DNA of 55,216 bases from a virus: positions 1 to 55,216 of IMG/VR virus record IMGVR_UViG_3300047274_000273, one strand, 5' to 3'. The position numbers were made by a program, and so were the translations under genes. Positions 40,003 to 46,036 of this stretch are shown piece after piece; within the stretch, counting starts at the first letter, position 1; the number at the start of each line of letters is the position of its first letter. The notes under the pieces were generated by a model, which had not been told where the DNA came from, ran no database searches, and worked only from the letters and a program-made list of their open reading frames with translations.

Positions 40003-40476
40003 CCGGATTTGGTGTGGCTGATCTGCCACAGTGTAGAACGCCTCGATGAAGATGTGATGATCGTCGCCCGAACCTCGGATGCAGCGATCAGCAGCTGAGT
40101 AGAGATCACGCCACGTGGGTCCTTCGATGGGTTCAATGACCGCAGCTTCACCCCAGTGGTCCTTGTAGCAGATCTCACGTGCTGCTGTGTAGGAATGCGG
40201 CTGGTTAAGGTCTTGGACATCAAAGATGCTCCAGATTGAGCGCAGTCCCAGCTCTTCTTGCACGGTACTATAGTGCTCCATCTTGTCCTCAAACGCACGA
40301 TTGTCCTGCGCATAGGCATCTTCAAGTCCCGCTTCAAAGCTCTTGATCACCCTGTGCAGCTGACCAGCGAGGTCATCACTGATGATGCCGGTCAGTCTCT
40401 CCTGTATGGTGCGCAGCTCGCAGAGAGTGTTATGTACAGTGGTAAAGTCTCGGCCCTGAATGGTCACGGTTTCCAT
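39985..40476 (-). CDS. hypothetical protein
   Basis: A 163-residue protein; helical N half (LCELRTIQERLTGIISDDLAGQ) and a C half with GDDHHIFIEAFYTV. Its last codons encode the next promoter. GGAGC Shine-Dalgarno. No recognised family. Confidence 0.66.
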   Translation of the reverse strand: METVTIQGRDFTTVHNTLCELRTIQERLTGIISDDLAGQLHRVIKSFEAGLEDAYAQDNRAFEDKMEHYSTVQEELGLRSIWSIFDVQDLNQPHSYTAAREICYKDHWGEAAVIEPIEGPTWRDLYSAADRCIRGSGDDHHIFIEAFYTVADQPHQIRLTTGS

Positions 40477-40503
40477 GGTCTGCTCCTTGTTTGCTCAGTG
40501 TCT

Positions 40504-40532
40504 ATTGTATGCTCAGGCAGGGACTGTGTCAA
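40504..40532 (-). promoter_or_regulatory. sigma70-type early promoter
   Basis: GGTTGACA, 17 bp, TACAAT, inside the last codons of the upstream gene. Confidence 0.9.
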
Positions 40533-40875
40533 CCACTTTGGCTAAAGACCCTATGAGCCTGCGGGCTTCTTCACGTGCTTCCCGCATAGCTTCGTGGATC
40601 AGGTCCTCAGCAGTGCCGTCCTTGAGTACTTCACGGGCATCTTCGTAGCAGCATCCGCCCAAGTAGTGTGAGCCCAACTCATGCCCGTCAAGCATGACTC
40701 GTACACGCAGCATGAACCAATCAAGATCGTACGAATCGATCTTACGGCAAAGCTCGTCGAGGTCTGTGACAGTGTCATCAAAGCAGTCACGAGGGCTGAT
40801 GTCTTCCCAGGTCTTGTCTACGATGATGTCAAAGCCATCGCGCTGCATAGCAGCTAGAGTGTCCCAGTGTCTCAT
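40513..40875 (-). CDS. hypothetical acidic protein
   Basis: A 120-residue protein: strands (DGFDIIVDKTWEDISPRDCF, WFMLRVRVMLDGHELGSHYLGGCCY) then an acidic helix (EDLIHEAMREAREEARRLI). ATGA overlap with the upstream gene. Unknown. Confidence 0.65.
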   Translation of the reverse strand: MRHWDTLAAMQRDGFDIIVDKTWEDISPRDCFDDTVTDLDELCRKIDSYDLDWFMLRVRVMLDGHELGSHYLGGCCYEDAREVLKDGTAEDLIHEAMREAREEARRLIGSLAKVVDTVPA

Positions 40876-41192
40876 CGTGGAATCCTCACTACCATGCCCT
40901 GGGCTGTGGATACCACTTCATAGCCTTTAGACTCTAGGATGCTGACTGCCTCTCGGGCCAGCGCACGATCACGCTTTATGGCACCCGCTATCTTTACCGC
41001 TATGAACTTCTTGCGATAATTGATATAGCTCTCTGCGTAGGCATAAGCAGTGTCCAGCAGGTCCAGGGCTCGCTGCGCTAGGCATTGCTGGGAGAGTGTG
41101 TAGGTCGCTGCCATCTCGCGATTGCGATAGTAGGCATTTACGGCTGCGCCACGGCCATTGTCCTCGGCGTCTCTGTATCTCAGTTGCTTCAT
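40872..41192 (-). CDS. hypothetical basic helical protein
   Basis: A 106-residue Ala/Arg/Tyr-rich helical protein ending in two strands (GYEVVSTAQGMVVRIPR). AGGAGCGAACT leader, fully complementary to the anti-SD motif at 37072. Confidence 0.65.
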   Translation of the reverse strand: MKQLRYRDAEDNGRGAAVNAYYRNREMAATYTLSQQCLAQRALDLLDTAYAYAESYINYRKKFIAVKIAGAIKRDRALAREAVSILESKGYEVVSTAQGMVVRIPR

Positions 41193-41222
41193 AGTTCGCT
41201 CCTATTTGTTCACTGTTTTAAT

Positions 41223-41251
41223 AGTATAGCACCTCTAGCCCAAACTGTCAA
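41223..41251 (-). promoter_or_regulatory. sigma70-type early promoter
   Basis: GGTTGACA, 17 bp, TATACT. Confidence 0.92.
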
Positions 41252-41254
41252 CCC

Positions 41255-41551
41255 CTACATCGTCCAGTAGAGCTCAGAGCTAGGATCGCAGCTTCGGGGG
41301 GTGTTTGCAGAGATCTCCACTTCAGCTCCGCTCATGAGATTCTTCACGACCCTACGCTTCTCTACGAACTGATGGAAGTAGGCACTGTCAGCGCAGCCCC
41401 AATCGAACAAAGGACCCTCGTTGCTGACGAACGCAGCATCCCGGCGCAGGTACTCGTTTTGCTTACGGGTACGCCATGCCAGTGCAGCAGCGCGGGTCTT
41501 AAGGGTCTTTTGGATCACAGTCGACTCTTTATCGTATACGTACCACATCAT
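41255..41551 (-). CDS. hypothetical protein
   Basis: A 98-residue basic N half (QKTLKTRAAALAWRTRKQNEYL) and Cys/Asp C half. Tandem ATGs overlap the stop of the GIY-YIG gene, so translation is coupled. Unknown function. Confidence 0.63.
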   Translation of the reverse strand: MMWYVYDKESTVIQKTLKTRAAALAWRTRKQNEYLRRDAAFVSNEGPLFDWGCADSAYFHQFVEKRRVVKNLMSGAEVEISANTPRSCDPSSELYWTM

Positions 41552-41886
41552 GCACCTCTCTTGTCTGTGTTATAGAATGGGTTCAAAGCGCGGATCAATT
41601 CACGCTCACGACTGTGAGCAGCTGCCTTGCCCCGGACGATCTCTAAGACACGCACGTCTACCTCATCTTTGCTAGCATACGAGCGCAGTAGCGAGCAAAG
41701 GGCCCATGACTTGGTCTCAGTTTGGGCGCGATAGAAGTGTTTCGCGACACGCGACCGCACTGACTTTAATACAGTTGACTCAGTCTTAGCTGTTACACCG
41801 ATGTAGACACCCTCAGGACCCTGGATGGTGTAGATGATGTGATTACGATCTGATCGCTTGGCTCGCACTGTAGGCTCCTTCAACAT
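41548..41886 (-). CDS. GIY-YIG nuclease-domain protein
   Basis: A 112-residue single-domain protein: HIIYTIQGPEGVYIGVT provides the Y..GVYIG motif pair at about 16-32, SVRSRVAKHF the catalytic-site Arg/His, and SRERELIRALNPFYNTDKRG the C-terminal Glu and the LNPxYN motif typical of GIY-YIG nucleases. ATG 41886 is 6 bases after the -10; an inner GTG preceded by AAGGAG is an alternative start. Confidence 0.75.
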   Translation of the reverse strand: MLKEPTVRAKRSDRNHIIYTIQGPEGVYIGVTAKTESTVLKSVRSRVAKHFYRAQTETKSWALCSLLRSYASKDEVDVRVLEIVRGKAAAHSRERELIRALNPFYNTDKRGA

Positions 41887-41892
41887 ATGTAT

Positions 41893-41921
41893 ATTGTACG
41901 ATCTTCTGCCCAATCTGTCAA
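41893..41921 (-). promoter_or_regulatory. sigma70-type promoter, leaderless class
   Basis: GGTTGACA, 17 bp, TACAAT, 6 bases, ATG 41886. Confidence 0.87.
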
Positions 41922-41971
41922 CCAAAATACCTATAGTTGACCCTGCTCTAGGGTTTCTAGTCGCCCACAAG

Positions 41972-41991
41972 TTATCCACAACTTATCCACA
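41972..41991 (+). other. two tandem DnaA boxes
   Basis: TTATCCACA at 41972-41980 and again at 41983-41991, both exact matches to the strongest DnaA box, on the same strand and 11 bp apart (one helical turn). They lie in non-coding DNA between a promoter and a terminator. Confidence 0.7.
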
Positions 41992-41995
41992 GCCA

Positions 41996-42032
41996 AGAAA
42001 AGACCCTATACCCAACTCGAGTATAGGGTCTT
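41996..42032 (-). terminator. Rho-independent terminator of the tRNA operon
   Basis: A 12-bp perfect stem AAGACCCTATAC / GTATAGGGTCTT, with CTTTTCTT on the minus side, 49 bases after tRNA-Leu. Confidence 0.82.
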
Positions 42033-42080
42033 TCCCGCCTCACACGCGAAGTCTCTGATGCTGCTCAGCTGCTGCTGTCA

Positions 42081-42165
42081 TGGTAGGACCGACCGGAATC
42101 GAACCGGTATGCATTGCTGCGAGGGATTTTAAGTCCCTTGTGTCTACCTATTTCACCACGGTCCC
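42081..42165 (-). tRNA. tRNA-Leu (anticodon TAA)
   Basis: Acceptor GGGACCG pairs with CGGTCCT, encoded CCA, anticodon loop CTTAAAA giving TAA, a long variable arm (class II), and T loop TTCGAAT. Length 85. It reads TTA, suited to AT-rich phage genes. Confidence 0.95.
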
Positions 42166-42211
42166 GTAACGTTGTGCTGCTGTGTGCTGCTGCACACTGC
42201 TGCTGTTGTAG

Positions 42212-42288
42212 TGGCCTGCCCGGAGGGATTCGAACCCCCGACCGCATGCTTAGAAGGCATGTGCTCTATCCAACTGAGCTACGGGCAG
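42212..42288 (-). tRNA. tRNA-Arg (anticodon TCT)
   Basis: 77 bases. Acceptor CTGCCCG pairs with CGGGCAG, discriminator G, encoded CCA, anticodon loop CTTCTAA giving TCT, T loop TTCGAAT. Reads AGA, abundant in the AT-rich genes here. Confidence 0.95.
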
Positions 42289-42340
42289 AAATATACTGTA
42301 AATTTACTTTGGTATTCCCTTAAAATTCACTCTGTTATTG

Positions 42341-42418
<78 letters not shown>

Positions 42419-42430
42419 GTGATCTATATG

Positions 42431-42724
42431 TTACTGTGTGTCTGTGTGGTTGTCAATGCCTTTTTTGATGAATCTGTGTAGATCTTCCATCTTGGTCGCG
42501 AACACATCAGGTGCAGCTTCAGCAGCACGATCTAGATCCCATAGGCTGGGATAGTGGCGCAGCAGGCTGCGTGCCTGTGCCCTAATGGTTTTGGGCACCC
42601 TAGGAGTCTTAGAGGGATCACAGAGATCCCGGAGGAACAGTTGCGTCCAATGTACCGCTCGATATCGCTCATCTGGTAGTGTCATAGAGTGTCTCGCTGC
42701 TGCTAGCCTGCGTTTCTTAAGCAT
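42431..42724 (-). CDS. BPSL0761-like protein
   Basis: A 97-residue basic helical protein with MTLPDERYRAVHWTQLFLRDL, VPKTIRAQARSLLRHYPSLWDLDRA: the pattern of the BPSL0761 family (unknown function) found across bacteria. It sits just upstream of the three tRNAs and probably shares their transcript. ATG lies 6 bases after a perfect -10. Confidence 0.75.
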   Translation of the reverse strand: MLKKRRLAAARHSMTLPDERYRAVHWTQLFLRDLCDPSKTPRVPKTIRAQARSLLRHYPSLWDLDRAAEAAPDVFATKMEDLHRFIKKGIDNHTDTQ

Positions 42725-42730
42725 GTGTAT

Positions 42731-42759
42731 ATTATACGATCATCGTGCCCGTGTGTCAA
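42731..42759 (-). promoter_or_regulatory. sigma70-type promoter, leaderless class
   Basis: GGTTGACA, 17 bp, TATAAT, 6 bases, ATG 42724. Likely promoter of the protein gene plus the tRNA cluster. Confidence 0.9.
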
Positions 42760-42787
42760 CCGGAATCCTGGGCAGACGCCGTGATCG

Positions 42788-42997
42788 CTATAGTCTGCGC
42801 AGCGGGGCCTTGGCAGTTCTGCGATCTAATAACCGCATCTGATCAGTCCTAACTCCTAGACAGCACAATCTATAGTAGTAGTGAGCCACACGCCAACTCT
42901 GTGTTGATACGCACAGTGCGCCAGTGGCATCGTATACAGTATAGTAGGGAACATGCTCACGACGATCAACACAGATAGTTACATGGTGTTCGCTCAT
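42788..42997 (-). CDS. hypothetical protein
   Basis: A 69-residue basic protein (MSEHHVTICVDRREHVPYYTVYDATGALCV) with strand-rich first half and Arg-rich tail. It starts 4 bases after a TAAATA late-type motif without a ribosome site. Confidence 0.6.
   Translation of the reverse strand: MSEHHVTICVDRREHVPYYTVYDATGALCVSTQSWRVAHYYYRLCCLGVRTDQMRLLDRRTAKAPLRRL
42798..42809 (+). repeat. 12-mer CGCAGCGGGGCC, copy 1
   Basis: One of three exact copies within 534 bp (also 43027 and 43320). This one lies in the end of a coding region. Confidence 0.7.
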
Positions 42998-43001
42998 CGT
43001 A

Positions 43002-43009
43002 TATTTACT
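43002..43009 (-). promoter_or_regulatory. candidate late, near-leaderless promoter (AGTAAATA)
   Basis: The motif is 4 bases upstream of ATG 42997. Confidence 0.4.
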
Positions 43010-43026
43010 GTGCGCACATGATCTCA

Positions 43027-43038
43027 CGCAGCGGGGCC
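43027..43038 (+). repeat. 12-mer CGCAGCGGGGCC, copy 2
   Basis: Exact copy; preceded by GCGCAC and followed by GCTGTAT, sequences also seen near copy 3. Confidence 0.7.
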
Positions 43039-43202
43039 GCTGTATACAGGGAGTTTTACAGTCTAAGACGCTGGTCTCATGGTGGATCGTGGTGGGGAAA
43101 TGGTGCCGAAACAGTCAAATCAGGGGGCGAACAGTGGAAAAACACTGTGTGGACAGTGTGTCAGGGTGGTGGTATGACAGGCTATGCTAAAATGGTCACA
43201 CA

Positions 43203-43222
43203 ATTCCACACTATTCCACACT
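43203..43222 (+). repeat. tandem 10-bp repeat ATTCCACACT x2
   Basis: Two immediately adjacent perfect copies, one helical turn each, in non-coding DNA. Could be a protein-binding site. Confidence 0.6.
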
Positions 43223-43319
43223 TTTTACTACTTTTCTGCACTCCACCCCACCGTTTACGACCCATATACGCATGACTCCCATCAGTAGATCACACTTACT
43301 GACCTATCGCGCACGATAC

Positions 43320-43331
43320 CGCAGCGGGGCC
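43320..43331 (+). repeat. 12-mer CGCAGCGGGGCC, copy 3
   Basis: Exact copy just after the end of the 29-residue membrane gene. Confidence 0.7.
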
Positions 43332-43349
43332 GTGGCCAGTGCTGTATGA

Positions 43350-43439
43350 TTATTCACCATCGTCCCCCCACTGACCCCATACTATCAGGGCTATGACTGC
43401 TAGTATGATCAATAAGCTGGCTATTTCTCGTTCACTCAT
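43350..43439 (-). CDS. 29-residue membrane protein
   Basis: MSEREIASLLIILAVIALIVW then an acidic tail. A single hydrophobic helix. Its ATG overlaps the upstream stop (ATGA). Last of an overlapping three-gene chain. Confidence 0.55.
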   Translation of the reverse strand: MSEREIASLLIILAVIALIVWGQWGDDGE

Positions 43440-43570
43440 TCTAGGTCCTCACTCATTCTCAACAACATCAAGAACAAGGGCACTATGATCATCACTGTCC
43501 ATAGTTGATCTGTTCTTGCTGCTGCTACCAATGCCACTGCGAAGTATGCTACTAATAGGCTGTTTCTCAT
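43436..43570 (-). CDS. 44-residue membrane protein
   Basis: Two hydrophobic stretches (LLVAYFAVALVAAA and LWTVMIIVPLFLMLL) separated by ARTDQ. ATGA overlaps at both ends. A holin-like topology is possible but not demonstrable from sequence. Confidence 0.58.
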   Translation of the reverse strand: MRNSLLVAYFAVALVAAARTDQLWTVMIIVPLFLMLLRMSEDLE

Positions 43571-43812
43571 TCCAGTTCCTCTATGTCTAGGGTATCTTCT
43601 ACTATCACATATGTAGCATCAATCACAGTGCCATCCGGTAATTCACAGCGTTCTACTTCCCAGTTATCCACATTAGATCTCTCTACGCGAAGCGTGAAGC
43701 CCAAGCCAGAGTTTCGATGGCGTTGGGCGATCCTTGCGCCAGCAAGAGTCTGATACCAGCGCAGCCTTTGTTCACTGTGTAGATCCACTAGATAGTATAC
43801 TGTCTTATGCAT
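43567..43812 (-). CDS. hypothetical protein
   Basis: An 81-residue protein (MHKTVYYLVDLHSEQRLRWYQTL) with alternating strands and acidic C terminus. Starts 5 bases after a late-type TATATA motif. No known domain. Confidence 0.62.
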   Translation of the reverse strand: MHKTVYYLVDLHSEQRLRWYQTLAGARIAQRHRNSGLGFTLRVERSNVDNWEVERCELPDGTVIDATYVIVEDTLDIEELE

Positions 43813-43817
43813 ATCAG

Positions 43818-43825
43818 TATATAGT
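43818..43825 (-). promoter_or_regulatory. candidate late, near-leaderless promoter (ACTATATA)
   Basis: Minus-strand half of a 36-bp divergent intergenic region; 5 bases before ATG 43812. Confidence 0.4.
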
Positions 43826-43834
43826 CCTGATCAC

Positions 43835-43842
43835 TGTAAATA
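43835..43842 (+). promoter_or_regulatory. candidate late, near-leaderless promoter (TGTAAATA)
   Basis: Plus-strand half of the divergent pair; 6 bases before ATG 43849. The whole control region for two genes is only 36 bp. Confidence 0.45.
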
Positions 43843-43848
43843 CTCAGT

Positions 43849-44037
43849 ATGTACACTCTAGACTACTCACTGGCACAGTTAGATCGACTACAGGACATGA
43901 TTGACTCAGGACAGCCTCTGCAGATCATGCACATCTTGACTTCAGCGGATGACGGCTTCGCTACTCATTGGGAAGATCGCTACATAGTTCTAGTGGACTG
44001 TGACCCTAAAATGTATACCTTATTATGTCTACTCTAG
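43849..44037 (+). CDS. small hypothetical protein
   Basis: A 62-residue protein (MYTLDYSLAQLDRLQDMIDSG) with helix then strands. No ribosome site. Overlaps the next gene by 13 bases. Confidence 0.58.
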   Translation: MYTLDYSLAQLDRLQDMIDSGQPLQIMHILTSADDGFATHWEDRYIVLVDCDPKMYTLLCLL

Positions 44038-44273
44038 ATTCTATATTAAATCCCTCCATTGCCCTTGTGCCACGTAGATTGTTCTGCTATCGTTACTATG
44101 CCTGGGACTCAGACTATGATGAAGAAGCTGTATGGTCAGATGTGCAGCGTTGGGGCGGCCACCTAAGCATACGTCAGGACTGCATAGACTTTTGGATTCC
44201 TCCCCAGTATCAGGTATTCTTTAGGTTAAAATACCCTAGTTTGGTCGCACAGCCTCATCTAGACTACCTATAA
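44025..44273 (+). CDS. hypothetical aromatic-rich protein
   Basis: An 82-residue protein with YRYYAWDSDYDEEAVWSDV and FWIPPQYQVFFRLKYP. No family recognised. Followed by the GC-rich 20-mer repeat. Confidence 0.6.
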   Translation: MSTLDSILNPSIALVPRRLFCYRYYAWDSDYDEEAVWSDVQRWGGHLSIRQDCIDFWIPPQYQVFFRLKYPSLVAQPHLDYL

Positions 44274-44291
44274 AAATCCCTTGAAAAAATC

Positions 44292-44311
44292 GCTGCGCGG
44301 CGCTTCGCGCT
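44292..44311 (+). repeat. GC-rich 20-mer, copy B
   Basis: GCTGCGCGGCGCTTCGCGCT, 19 of 20 identical to the minus-strand copy at 25362. Lies between a stop codon and a late-type promoter. Confidence 0.75.
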
Positions 44312-44361
44312 AGGATAATTGCTGAGCTTCCTGAGGAATTTTGGTGTTTCTCTGCTATTGG

Positions 44362-44369
44362 TGTAAATA
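44362..44369 (+). promoter_or_regulatory. candidate late, near-leaderless promoter (TGTAAATA)
   Basis: 5 bases before ATG 44375; identical octamer to 43835. Confidence 0.45.
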
Positions 44370-44374
44370 CTTGT

Positions 44375-44752
44375 ATGAGAATCATCGTCATCGCCATCAC
44401 CATGCTGCTCGCGGGCTGTGCCACAGTGCAGACCTGGATACCCAGTTTCTGGGACGATAATCAAAGCCGTATGATCACGGATGCCAGGCTCTATGTGGAA
44501 CAGATCGACTGCGCACAGGCACAGGCCCCCCAGCTACAGCCTCTGCAGAGAGAACTGCGACGTTTCCAACTCTATTCAGAAGCCAAGGGCACACTACAGC
44601 GAGATGTTCTGCGAGTCATAGAGCCCATGCAGAGCACGGTCAAAGAGTGGGCAGATCGGGGTGAGGGTTCTCGAGTCTACTGCGAAATCAAACGGAAACT
44701 GTTAATACAACAGGGTGAGCGAGCCAGCCGAGTCATACTAGGGAGATTCTAA
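44375..44752 (+). CDS. lipoprotein
   Basis: A 125-residue protein with a signal peptide and lipobox: MRIIVIAITMLLAGC, Cys15 being the lipidation site. The mature part is Gln/Arg-rich, helical and contains two further Cys. Likely outer-membrane or periplasm-facing. A lysis (outer spanin) or superinfection-exclusion role is conceivable, not shown. Overlaps next gene (TAATG). Confidence 0.75.
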   Translation: MRIIVIAITMLLAGCATVQTWIPSFWDDNQSRMITDARLYVEQIDCAQAQAPQLQPLQRELRRFQLYSEAKGTLQRDVLRVIEPMQSTVKEWADRGEGSRVYCEIKRKLLIQQGERASRVILGRF

Positions 44753-44985
44753 TGATCGAACAACTACAATTCTTATCAACCTGCGGACGTCCCTGGGCTG
44801 AACAGCGAGCACAGTTCGCTCTAGAGATCACTGCTGCTGTTGAGCAGGGTCAGATCTCAGAATCAGAATATCAGGCCCTGATGGCTGACCTGATCCGCTC
44901 AGATAGATTAAACTCAGAAGCAGACGACATGGACATCAAGAACATGTTGGTCGCCTGCGTGATGATTGGAGCCAAATTAGCATGA
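44752..44985 (+). CDS. hypothetical protein
   Basis: A 77-residue acidic helical protein (EQRAQFALEITAAVEQGQISESEYQALMADLI). EF-hand-free. Overlaps both neighbours. No known function. Confidence 0.63.
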   Translation: MIEQLQFLSTCGRPWAEQRAQFALEITAAVEQGQISESEYQALMADLIRSDRLNSEADDMDIKNMLVACVMIGAKLA

Positions 44986-45473
44986 AAATCTCTGAAATCC
45001 TAAGAGAAAATATCTTTACCACGGACTATCACAAGGTCATGAACGCAGTGGCCAAACTCTATCAAGACCACTACGATGTTAACATCTGGGAAAACGGTGA
45101 CGCACACGATGATGCGGCCAAGGTCTTATTAAAAGTACATCCCACAGATGAAGAGCTGGACTATATCCTAGACACCGGAGAACTGCCCGAGCGTTTCATA
45201 GAACTGGACTTTCCCTTGAACGATGAAGTCATGTTTGGAGGCGGGGGCACCAGCGATCAGAACATAGACGAAGAACCCGCTAGCCGAGCACTCTGCACAT
45301 CAGGCAAGCCAGACTCAGCCCTGGGTGCCAGCCAATTGGCCAGCTGTAAGTCACAGGGCTATCGCAGCAGAGAGGGTGGCAAATCACACAAGGTTGGTTC
45401 GGAACGAGTCAAGGTCCGAGGCAAAAAGATCAAGGGCAAGAAGTACGGCGGCCCCTTACCAGACTGGAGTTAA
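44982..45473 (+). CDS. hypothetical protein with basic C-terminal tail
   Basis: A 163-residue protein: acidic N half (KISEILRENIFTTDY..., DDAAKVLLKVHPTDEELDYIL) and a basic C-terminal half (LASCKSQGYRSREGGKSHKVG ... KKIKGKKYGG). The polar/basic tail suggests nucleic-acid or capsid association. Six bases before the TTG of the next gene. Confidence 0.63.
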   Translation: MKISEILRENIFTTDYHKVMNAVAKLYQDHYDVNIWENGDAHDDAAKVLLKVHPTDEELDYILDTGELPERFIELDFPLNDEVMFGGGGTSDQNIDEEPASRALCTSGKPDSALGASQLASCKSQGYRSREGGKSHKVGSERVKVRGKKIKGKKYGGPLPDWS

Positions 45474-45478
45474 CCACG

Positions 45479-46036
45479 TTGTTAGAACTACACGCAGGCG
45501 ATCTACTCATAGCGCCACCTGCCATGCAGGACACCAGATTCCACCACTCAGTATTATTCCTCACACAGCACACCGCCCGTACCAGTTTCGCCCTGGCCAT
45601 AAACAGGCCCACAGAGCATAGAGTCAACGAAATACTAGAGCCCTTGAGCCTAGAGTTCGAAGAGAACCCCTTGATGTATTGGGGTGGGCCCGTGAGCCCC
45701 AGCACGGTATGGATGCTGCATGACAGCGATTGGCAGAGCCAGGGCACAGCCCCGGTCACTGATCAATGGAGCATTACCAGCCATGCACAGATGTTTACCA
45801 ACATACAGCAGTTGGGTTGGCCCCAACGATATAGGCTGATGTTTGGACACTGTGGGTGGGGGCCTGGACAGCTGGCCGCAGAGCTAGAGGGCAGAGAGCC
45901 CTGGTCACATCGCAGCTCGTGGCTGGTGCTACATCAGCCCGACCCAGATTGGTTGGTCAATGGCCCAGTGGATGAACTATGGCGTCAGGCCACGGCCTTC
46001 TGCGGACAGCAGACCGTGGACACATGGATGGCCTGA
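45479..46036 (+). CDS. YqgE/AlgH (UPF0301) family protein
   Basis: A 185-residue protein with GDLLIAPPAMQDTRFHHSVLFLTQH and FALAINRP near the N terminus and GHCGWGPGQLAAEL near 120, the signature order of the YqgE/AlgH family. Bacterial AlgH influences alginate expression in Pseudomonas; biochemical role unsettled. Starts at TTG because no ATG precedes the conserved region. Unusual for a phage. Confidence 0.87.
   Translation: MLELHAGDLLIAPPAMQDTRFHHSVLFLTQHTARTSFALAINRPTEHRVNEILEPLSLEFEENPLMYWGGPVSPSTVWMLHDSDWQSQGTAPVTDQWSITSHAQMFTNIQQLGWPQRYRLMFGHCGWGPGQLAAELEGREPWSHRSSWLVLHQPDPDWLVNGPVDELWRQATAFCGQQTVDTWMA

Larger units (their letters stand above)
43028..43349. other. 322-bp intergenic region with repeats
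   Basis: No convincing gene on either strand. It holds two of the CGCAGCGGGGCC repeats and a tandem ATTCCACACT pair. An 85-codon plus-strand frame exists but has no ribosome site and odd composition. Confidence 0.55.

Noticed and set aside
42066-42210. CTG/GCT-rich stretches between tRNAs as a CRISPR or microsatellite array
   Set aside because: Irregular short GCT runs with no constant repeat-spacer unit; no CRISPR array was seen in the window.
43018-43275. 85-codon plus-strand open frame in the repeat-rich gap
   Set aside because: No ribosome site or promoter, includes repeat DNA, and the residue composition is not protein-like.
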